Virus record (IMG/VR): IMGVR_UViG_3300032223_001943
Location: 59,202-123,201 of that record
Length of the DNA stretch: 64,000 nucleotides
Direction: 5' to 3' (one strand)
Origin: a virus
The notes beneath the pieces were generated by a model, which was not told the DNA's origin, did not search any database, and was given only the letters and a program-made list of their open reading frames with translations. A program made the translations under genes and the position numbers. Positions 57,996 to 64,000 of the stretch are shown piece after piece. How positions within the stretch are numbered: position 1 is the stretch's first letter; the number at the start of each line of letters is the position of its first letter.

Positions 57996-58493
57996 ATGGA
58001 AAAGTTAATGGAATTCTTCAAAACATTATTCATCCTAGTTATCGGAATGTTGTATTATAAATTTTCATCTTCAATGTTTGATCTTGCTCGAGAAAAATCA
58101 AAAATTAAAATGAAACCTATTGTCGTTGAAGATGTCACCTTAAAACATATTAAAAACCCAAAATTTGTTTTGAAACATATTGTTGCAACAATGTATAACG
58201 CCGTTGAAGGACAATGTGATAAAGATCCGTTAACTACCGCCGGATTATATAAAATCAACCCAAAAAAAGCGAGTCAACATAAGTGGATTGCTTTATCCAG
58301 GAATTTATTAAAAAGATGGAAGGGTCCATTTAATTATGGCGATTTGGTACTAATAACCAACGCTGGTAAAAAAACTGGTATATATAAAGTTGTTGACACA
58401 ATGAATAAAAAATACCGAAATAGAATTGATATCCTGGAAACTGTTGGAACTCCCCTATATAAATATAAAAATATAACTATCGCAAAACTGTAA
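57996..58493 (+). CDS. 3D/double-psi barrel cell-wall hydrolase with membrane anchor
   Basis: 165 aa. MEKLMEFFKTLFILVIGMLY is an N-ter membrane helix. Then HIVATMYNAVEGQCDKDPLT, KASQHKWIALSRNLLKRWKG, GDLVLITNAGKKTGIYKVVD and MNKKYRNRIDIL follow the 3D domain order with its conserved Asp residues. Likely cuts peptidoglycan in lysis. Followed by a strong terminator shared with the convergent gene. Confidence 0.75.
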   Translation: MEKLMEFFKTLFILVIGMLYYKFSSSMFDLAREKSKIKMKPIVVEDVTLKHIKNPKFVLKHIVATMYNAVEGQCDKDPLTTAGLYKINPKKASQHKWIALSRNLLKRWKGPFNYGDLVLITNAGKKTGIYKVVDTMNKKYRNRIDILETVGTPLYKYKNITIAKL

Positions 58494-58530
58494 TAAAAAA
58501 CCCCACCGGTTAAGGATGGGGTTATTTTTT
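58494..58530. terminator. bidirectional intrinsic terminator
   Basis: AACCCCACC and GGATGGGGTT arms between convergent genes, with A and T runs outside. Confidence 0.75.
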
Positions 58531-59921
58531 TAATCAATTCGCATGACAATATAATAGTCATGACCTATTTTATATTCGTCATATCGACCATCGTAACCAT
58601 TTAAATCACCATAATCACCATTATTAGCCGCGTCCCTAGCAATTTCATCCAAATCAACATAACCACTAATGACTTTTGAATCGTAACCCATATCTTTTAA
58701 GAATTCATAAGGATCACGTCTAATATCTTCAAGTCGTGATTCAACTTCACCATCAATCATTTCGTCACTAACTTCTGGTGTCATTTCATCAATTTCTTCT
58801 TGAGCTCGTTCCTTATTAGATTCAGCTTCGTCAATCCATTCCTGAATTTCTTCATTTTCTTCATCACCCATTTGGTCTTGAAGTTCACTTATCTTATCGT
58901 CCAATTCGTTGATATAATCTTCAAGTTCCTGAATTCGTTCCTGTTGTTCCTCCGAATAACCAACGTTATCAAAATAAGATTCCAAATTTTCACGAATATC
59001 TTCATCATAATAATCCCTGAAATCTTCAGCAACCCTATCACCATCAAGATTACCTTCAATATAGTCAGAAAATGAATCAAGACCAACATCATCAATTAAA
59101 TTGCGATAATAATCAACCAATGATTCGTGAGCGTCATCGGATCGTTTAGTAGCATATTGTTTTGGATTACGTAAATCACCCATACCTTTAACACGATAAA
59201 CATTAAAATCGTAATGCGAACTATATGTTGGTAATACATCATAAACATCAATGTACGATTTCAGTTCTTCAAGACGACCCTCAATTTCATCATATTCTTC
59301 TTGTTGTTCATCGGTCATTTCAGTAAGACTATCCAACTCCTCAAGACGATTCTCAAAACGAATTTTTTCTTCACGTTCATCTGGTTCTAATTCATAAACA
59401 TCACCTTGATCCACAACATATTTCAATACCGACCAAGCCTCAGACGCTTCTTCACTACTATCTGGATCGTCCCAAGTACCTTCTTGTCTACGTTCATTAG
59501 CTTCATCCAATTCTTTTTGATACTCAGCTTGTAACTGTTTGGTTTCATATTTAGATCCCCATACTTTAACACTACCATATTCAACCCGGTCAATAGATTC
59601 AACGTTAGTATTAGATATATCTAATTGACCCTGAACATATTTAAGGTTACCTAAATCGTTTAAGTTTTCACAACCAGATAAATTTAAACCACCATCAACA
59701 CCAGTAATATTCCCTAAACTTATTAAATTTTTATTTTTAATTGTTAGGTCACCATCAACCCAAATCGGTCTATTTTGCAATAAACGATTAAACACTTGCG
59801 TACCATGAACTTGGTCAATAATATAATTTAATTTCCCTGGTTCAATATGAATATATTCATCATCTTGTTCATTCAAAACACGATAAATAAAATTTTTTAA
59901 TTGTTGTTCAGTTAGTTCCAT
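58530..59921 (-). CDS. large acidic coiled-coil protein with targeting-like N-terminus
   Basis: 463 aa. MELTEQQLKNFIYRVLNEQD is a variant of the shared N-terminal class. Residues 45-120 have LRR-like steps (NLISLGNITGVDGGLNLSGC, LGNLKYVQGQLDISN). From residue 150 a long acidic coiled coil (RIQELEDYINELDDKISELQ, NEEIQEWIDEAESNKERAQE). The tail DEIARDAANNGDYGDLNGYD is also acidic. Late motif at 59922-59935. Possibly an abundant head-interior protein. Confidence 0.6.
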   Translation of the reverse strand: MELTEQQLKNFIYRVLNEQDDEYIHIEPGKLNYIIDQVHGTQVFNRLLQNRPIWVDGDLTIKNKNLISLGNITGVDGGLNLSGCENLNDLGNLKYVQGQLDISNTNVESIDRVEYGSVKVWGSKYETKQLQAEYQKELDEANERRQEGTWDDPDSSEEASEAWSVLKYVVDQGDVYELEPDEREEKIRFENRLEELDSLTEMTDEQQEEYDEIEGRLEELKSYIDVYDVLPTYSSHYDFNVYRVKGMGDLRNPKQYATKRSDDAHESLVDYYRNLIDDVGLDSFSDYIEGNLDGDRVAEDFRDYYDEDIRENLESYFDNVGYSEEQQERIQELEDYINELDDKISELQDQMGDEENEEIQEWIDEAESNKERAQEEIDEMTPEVSDEMIDGEVESRLEDIRRDPYEFLKDMGYDSKVISGYVDLDEIARDAANNGDYGDLNGYDGRYDEYKIGHDYYIVMRID

Positions 59922-59941
59922 AACAATAAATATATCGAATT

Positions 59942-61582
59942 TTAATTATCTGAATTAACCAAAACAGTTTTATCGATATTTTTATATTCATTGAAGAATT
60001 CATTATATATCGCTTCCATCACTGGTATACATATTGAATTCCCCGCCAACGCCACATGTGCTCGGTGCGATAAATTTGTATTTGATAAAATCGTATCAAT
60101 ATCTTCATCCTTAACCCCCATGAATCTATAACCCTCCCTTGCGGTAATGGTCCTGAATTTTCCGTTGTCCAACATAATTTGCGGTGAACCAGATGTTGTT
60201 AAACATGGTGATGCCCCATCCAATGAATATATCCTTCTGGTTTGATCATATGAAATATCATCCCTTCTGGCAATTAGGTTACATACACTACGTTTTTCCT
60301 TCTTCTCGTTTAATGTGTAGGGTGCGTTAACAAATAATTCATCTTCAACATTATCCTCAATATATGGACGCATTGGATTGGTATGACCGTTAACTCTAGG
60401 TATAAATTGAATACTATCCAACTTTTGTTTAACATGTTCCGAAGTTTCACCCAATACCGATAACATAAATACTCGTTCCCTATTTTGGGGACAACCGAAA
60501 TCAACCCCATTGAAAACCCTCCAAGCATTCCCATATCCAAAACCTTCCAATGTTTCCATATATGTTTTGAAGGCATCCATATGATTTTTGGAAATTAAAT
60601 TTTTAACATTCTCCATCATTAAAAATTTGGGTCTATTGTGTTTTAATATACGTTCAACCTCAAACAATAATCCGGATCTTGTCCCTTTTTTAATACCCTT
60701 CTGAACCCCAGAAATTGAAATATCTTGACAGTTATGGACAATACAACCATTCGCAGTAAATGAATGATCAACATCCACTTCAATATCAAAAACCTCTTCA
60801 ATTTCTTCCGTCTGTTCAATCCTGGTTAAAGGAGTCCAGATGTAGTTGTCAATGATTGTTAACGTCTTTTTCTTATTGATAATTAAATGATATTCACCTT
60901 TACGTTTATAGATTGAAAAACCATACTTAAACGTTCCCATAATTAATTGTGCGACGGAATAAATGAAATCTTTATCGGAAGACTTAAAATAAATCTTATT
61001 TTCACGAACAACATCCGCAACATCTATTGTGTATTTATATAATTCAAGTTTTTGTTCATCACTTAAAACATTATCCGTTACCATTCCAATATAATCGGTT
61101 TCAATAATGTCTTTACATTCCTTCCAATGAATAACCCCAAATTTATTTCTAACATAAAACTTATGATTCTCCGTTGTCCTAATTTCATCAACAGTTGGAG
61201 TAATAACCCTCCAGATATTCTTTTTTCCTTGATTAAAGGTCTTATTTACCTTTTTGTAGGTGTTGGTATGTGTCAATACCATATCATCAACTTCAACCTT
61301 GTCAATGGTCTTAAAACCATCCCTCGTTAATACCAATGTGTCTTTTGTAAAACAAGGAAATGAATATGTTAATAAATCACAAGATGGAAATGTTTTTTCA
61401 TCAATTTTTGTGATATCCCCCAAATTTCCAACCTGGGTTGTATGTAAAGCATCATATACCTTATTGGCGGATGATAATATATCACAATTGGCAACATTTT
61501 CATAATTGATATCCGCATACTTCAATGCCAACTCCTGGGTTCCATAACCAGAAAATAGTGTTATAACTCGCAAATTCTTCAT
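59942..61582 (-). CDS. C5-cytosine DNA methyltransferase interrupted by an intein
   Basis: 546 aa precursor. Extein motifs: VITLFSGYGTQELAL (I), YSFP then, after the intein, CQDISISG (catalytic PCQ motif IV), MMENVKNLI (VI), QTRRIYSLDGASPCLTTSG (VIII), REGYRFMGV and RAHVALAGNSI (X). Removal of residues 77-284 gives a 338 aa enzyme of normal size. It methylates DNA cytosine, perhaps protecting phage DNA. TATATTTG at 61587-61594 marks a host-type promoter. Confidence 0.95.
   Translation of the reverse strand: MKNLRVITLFSGYGTQELALKYADINYENVANCDILSSANKVYDALHTTQVGNLGDITKIDEKTFPSCDLLTYSFPCFTKDTLVLTRDGFKTIDKVEVDDMVLTHTNTYKKVNKTFNQGKKNIWRVITPTVDEIRTTENHKFYVRNKFGVIHWKECKDIIETDYIGMVTDNVLSDEQKLELYKYTIDVADVVRENKIYFKSSDKDFIYSVAQLIMGTFKYGFSIYKRKGEYHLIINKKKTLTIIDNYIWTPLTRIEQTEEIEEVFDIEVDVDHSFTANGCIVHNCQDISISGVQKGIKKGTRSGLLFEVERILKHNRPKFLMMENVKNLISKNHMDAFKTYMETLEGFGYGNAWRVFNGVDFGCPQNRERVFMLSVLGETSEHVKQKLDSIQFIPRVNGHTNPMRPYIEDNVEDELFVNAPYTLNEKKEKRSVCNLIARRDDISYDQTRRIYSLDGASPCLTTSGSPQIMLDNGKFRTITAREGYRFMGVKDEDIDTILSNTNLSHRAHVALAGNSICIPVMEAIYNEFFNEYKNIDKTVLVNSDN
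60731..61354 (-). other. intein in the cytosine methyltransferase (208 aa)
   Basis: Begins CFTKDTLVLTRDGFKTIDKV (block A with nucleophile Cys). TTENHKFYVR is block B with its TxxH. It ends EEVFDIEVDVDHSFTANGCI, then VHN, with the next extein residue Cys, as splicing requires. The +1 Cys is the methylase's own catalytic Cys. About 90 residues in the middle may be a shrunken LAGLIDADG nuclease (FIYSVAQLIMGTFKYGFSIY). Confidence 0.92.
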
Positions 61583-61586
61583 ATAG

Positions 61587-61594
61587 CAAATATA
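61587..61594 (-). promoter_or_regulatory. Bacteroidota-type promoter element TATATTTG
   Basis: Minus strand TTATTATATTTGC, 4 bases before the methyltransferase ATG. Confidence 0.5.
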
Positions 61595-61608
61595 ATAAAT
61601 TAATTGTA

Positions 61609-61773
61609 TTAGTCCATTGTTAAAACCAATTCTTCTTCAAACCAATAAGGAATATCACGATTTTTCCATTCCGCAATATGATTTTTTTCGTTGATATAAT
61701 AATTTCGATATGATTCAACCGGACAAGATGTTTTATATTGATCCGGCATCGCTAATGCTGGAGTTGTAATCAT
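61609..61773 (-). CDS. small aromatic-rich protein (54 aa)
   Basis: MITTPALAMPDQYKTSCPVE, then SYRNYYINEKNHIAEWKNRD and IPYWFEEELVLTMD. The pattern (YY...K..IA.WK.R..P.WF) resembles small phage proteins. No function. Confidence 0.55.
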   Translation of the reverse strand: MITTPALAMPDQYKTSCPVESYRNYYINEKNHIAEWKNRDIPYWFEEELVLTMD

Positions 61774-61841
61774 TATTTTTAATTAAAGATATAAATTTTT
61801 TATAAAAAAAACAACTAATTTGATAACTTTTTAGTTTTTCG

Positions 61842-61857
61842 TTATATTTATATATAG
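61842..61857 (+). promoter_or_regulatory. late-type motif before tnpA of element 4
   Basis: TTATATTTATATATAG ends directly at the ATG at 61858. Confidence 0.45.
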
Positions 61858-62460
61858 ATGAAAGCGAAAGAAGTTAGAAAATTATTAGGTATAACATACG
61901 TCACACTAAATACCTATATAAAACAAGGTAAGATAAGATATACCAAAATAAACAATAATCATTATATATACAATGATGAAGATGTTTATAAATTAATAGG
62001 TGTTAAAAAAGAAAAACATAATAGGATTAATATCACTTATTCTAGAGTATCGAATAGACCTAGAAATAATGATCTAAAGGAACAATCTAATAGATTATAT
62101 AACTTCGCAATTTCAAAAGGTATTACAATTGAAAAACAATACGAGGATATAAAATCTGGAATGTCTTTTGACAGAAAAGATTTTAATGAAATGTTGAATT
62201 CGATTATTAAAGGTAAAGTTGAATGTGTCATTATAGAAAATAAAGATCGATTAGCAAGATTTGGTTTTGATTTATTAGAACAATTATTTAAGTTATATGG
62301 TACTAAAATCATAATTGCAAATGATGAAATATCTAATAAGACTTATGAACAAGAATTAACGGATGATTTAATTTCAATTATCCATTATTTCTCGATGAAA
62401 TCATATTCAAATAGAAGAAAATTAAACAAGTTTAAAAAAGAATTAATTGATAACGATTAA
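61858..62460 (+). CDS. tnpA: IS607 serine recombinase TnpA
   Basis: 200 aa. HTH KLLGITYVTLNTYIKQGKIR, serine in INITYSRVSNRPR, YEDIKSGMSFDRKDF, IENKDRLARFGFDL. MKAKEV start shared with 48121. The tnpB reading frame begins inside its last codons. Confidence 0.9.
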   Translation: MKAKEVRKLLGITYVTLNTYIKQGKIRYTKINNNHYIYNDEDVYKLIGVKKEKHNRINITYSRVSNRPRNNDLKEQSNRLYNFAISKGITIEKQYEDIKSGMSFDRKDFNEMLNSIIKGKVECVIIENKDRLARFGFDLLEQLFKLYGTKIIIANDEISNKTYEQELTDDLISIIHYFSMKSYSNRRKLNKFKKELIDND

Positions 62461-64000
62461 ATTAGATATAACCAGTATTGATGACGTTGATTTTGTTTAT
62501 GAAAAACAAAAACAATATTCATATGCATTTAGAAAATTATATAAACATATTAATTTAATCAATGATAAATCATTTATTGATAAATTAAAACTTAATTATA
62601 ATTTATCATCATATGAATTGAATTGTCTGAAGATAGATGTTAAAACTAAATTTGAACAAATAAAAACTAATAAAGAAAATCTTGAGGTCGATATCGTATC
62701 GATACGAAAAGAAATTGAATCGTTAAGTCAAAAAGAAAATAAAAGTAAAAAGGAAATTAGAACTTTATTTAAGTTAGATAACAAACTACAATACAAAAAT
62801 AAAACTTTACCAAAAGATATAACATTTGGTGGTGTTGATCTATTAAAAGAAATATCTTATCTATCCAACGATAAAGAAAATAATGAAGAAAAAATAACTG
62901 AAAAACTTAAACTATATAAAGAAAAAAGGGTTTTACCAATAAATTATGTAGGTAGTTTAAATGATAAAAACAGTAATCGTTATTTCATATTCGATTTCAC
63001 TAATTCTAATATAATATATAAACCTAATTCAGGTAAAAAAATTAATATAAGTTATAAAACTACAAGTAATTATAGAAAAATTCTAGCTGAACTAGAATTA
63101 ATAAAAGATTCTAAATTGTTACCAATTAGTGTTAGATTAGCATCTAATTATATTTGTATTACATTTGAAAATGAATTATTAACTAATTATAATTTTAATA
63201 AAAAGGAATTTTATGAAGAATTAAACACTATTCCAAAAGACGATAAAACATTAAGAACTGAAATTGCTAAAAAATATTTGAAGGATCAAGAAGAACGGAT
63301 GTTTGAAGGTAAAAATAAAGATAGGTATTGTGCTATTGATTTAAATCCTGAATATATTGGTTTATCGGTAATAGATAAAAACAACTTTAATATCATACAT
63401 AAACAAACATTTGATTTAAGTCAATTAATGAAGAAATCAAATGAATCTAGTGATCATGAAAAATCCATTTATTTAACGAATAAAAGAAAATTTGAAATTA
63501 GTGAAGTTTATAAAAGTATTTTTAATTTAGTAAAACATTATAAAGTTTCACATTTTGTGATTGAAGATTTGAACTTTAAAGACAAAAATATTAATGATAA
63601 TTTTAATGAATTTAATCGTAAAGTTAAGAATGTATGGAATCTTAATTTACAATTGAATATAATCAAAAAACATTGTACAAATTATGGTGTCAAACTTATT
63701 GAAGTAAATCCAGTATATTCTAGTTTTATTGGAAATATTTTATATGATGATTTTGACGCAGTTAACGCGTCTATTGAAATATGTAGACGAGGAATGGTAA
63801 AATATGAAAAAAATAATAGTTTATTCCCTGAAATAACAGATACAATTATTGACACTGTGGTTGAAAGATTTAAGTCATCTTTCCCAGATGTTCAACTGGT
63901 TAAAGACTGTAAGTCATGGAAAGAATTATATAAACTATTAAATAATACGGGATGTAAATACCGTAGGCAATTAGATGATAAGTTTAATTGTTTTAGCCAT
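62447..64000 (+). CDS. tnpB: long TnpB without zinc ribbon (3' end missing)
   Basis: Open from a TTG at 62447 (14-base overlap with tnpA, like element 2) to the window end, 518 codons. RuvC-I RYCAIDLNPEYIGLSVID, RuvC-II HFVIEDLNFKD, RuvC-III NPVYSSFIGNILYDDFDAVN and ICRRGM. Same clade as the 46509 protein, sharing the TFGG and NP.YSSFIGN signatures. No CxxC. The TTG start is inferred from position. Confidence 0.85.
   Translation, partial: MITIKLDITSIDDVDFVYEKQKQYSYAFRKLYKHINLINDKSFIDKLKLNYNLSSYELNCLKIDVKTKFEQIKTNKENLEVDIVSIRKEIESLSQKENKSKKEIRTLFKLDNKLQYKNKTLPKDITFGGVDLLKEISYLSNDKENNEEKITEKLKLYKEKRVLPINYVGSLNDKNSNRYFIFDFTNSNIIYKPNSGKKINISYKTTSNYRKILAELELIKDSKLLPISVRLASNYICITFENELLTNYNFNKKEFYEELNTIPKDDKTLRTEIAKKYLKDQEERMFEGKNKDRYCAIDLNPEYIGLSVIDKNNFNIIHKQTFDLSQLMKKSNESSDHEKSIYLTNKRKFEISEVYKSIFNLVKHYKVSHFVIEDLNFKDKNINDNFNEFNRKVKNVWNLNLQLNIIKKHCTNYGVKLIEVNPVYSSFIGNILYDDFDAVNASIEICRRGMVKYEKNNSLFPEITDTIIDTVVERFKSSFPDVQLVKDCKSWKELYKLLNNTGCKYRRQLDDKFNCFSH

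Larger units (their letters stand above)
61842..64000 (+). mobile_element. IS607-family element 4 (runs past the window end)
   Basis: tnpA 61858-62460 followed by tnpB from 62447, on the opposite strand from the other three copies. The 3' end with its guide RNA lies beyond 64000. Confidence 0.8.

Noticed and set aside
1381-59935. Exact T4 late promoter TATAAATA
   Set aside because: On the coding strand the shared core is TATTTAT, the reverse complement form, except in palindromic copies. It is reported as a separate late-type motif.

Overview
The window looks like part of a large, AT-rich genome of a tailed phage infecting a Bacteroidota host. Genes are short, tightly packed and often overlap by 1 to 20 bases. 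Many small hypothetical genes sit beside phage nucleotide and DNA enzymes: thymidylate synthase, a short dihydrofolate reductase, a PseT-like polynucleotide kinase-phosphatase, two DNA methyltransferases, lytic transglycosylases and homing-type nucleases. Shine-Dalgarno signals are essentially absent. Many genes start just after TAnnTTTG, the Bacteroidota vegetative promoter element, and exported proteins carry short Bacteroidota-like signal peptides. No capsid, portal, terminase or tail gene is recognised here, so the phage call rests on gene content and architecture.

Layout. 1-3.4 kb: cell-wall hydrolases and zinc-peptidase-like proteins. 3.4-5.3 kb: three overlapping exported genes (DUF481-like outer-membrane protein, NucA-type nuclease, Cys-rich protein). 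5.3-14.8 kb: a LamG-type protein, DHFR, YqeY-like protein, SUV3-like helicase, thymidylate synthase. 14.8-31 kb: mostly minus strand; glycosyltransferase, RmlC-like epimerase, a type II restriction-modification pair, IS607 element 1, many small genes, then late-type single-gene units (FMN reductase-like, HExxH protein, ADP-ribosyltransferase-like). 31-36.6 kb: a coding-poor RNA locus with a tRNA-Tyr, a probable tRNA-Arg, several tRNA-like RNAs with altered central domains, a 24-25 base repeat in three copies, an HNH gene, and AGTTATCAACA-type iterons on both flanks. 36.6-46.5 kb: small minus-strand genes and a sirtuin. 46.5-55.8 kb: IS607 element 2, a SLOG protein, a metallopeptidase, paralogues, and a GIY-YIG gene split by IS607 element 3. 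55.8-64 kb: ClpP, PseT-like enzyme, 3D-domain hydrolase, a large acidic protein, a cytosine methyltransferase interrupted by an intein, and IS607 element 4 running off the end.

Two signals tie the region together. About a dozen unrelated proteins begin with one of a few related amphipathic N-terminal segments, such as MNLQESIRRILREE or MKLIITEDQ, ending in Glu-rich sequence. This resembles the T4 capsid-targeting peptide removed by the prohead protease. Most of these genes start directly after TATTTATxAATATG, a motif distinct from the TATATTTG that precedes metabolic and DNA-modification genes. I infer a late set of proteins packaged in the head and delivered to the host, including ADP-ribosyltransferase-like proteins comparable in concept to T4 Alt. 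All four IS607 transposons have the same TATATTTAT motif before their recombinase gene.
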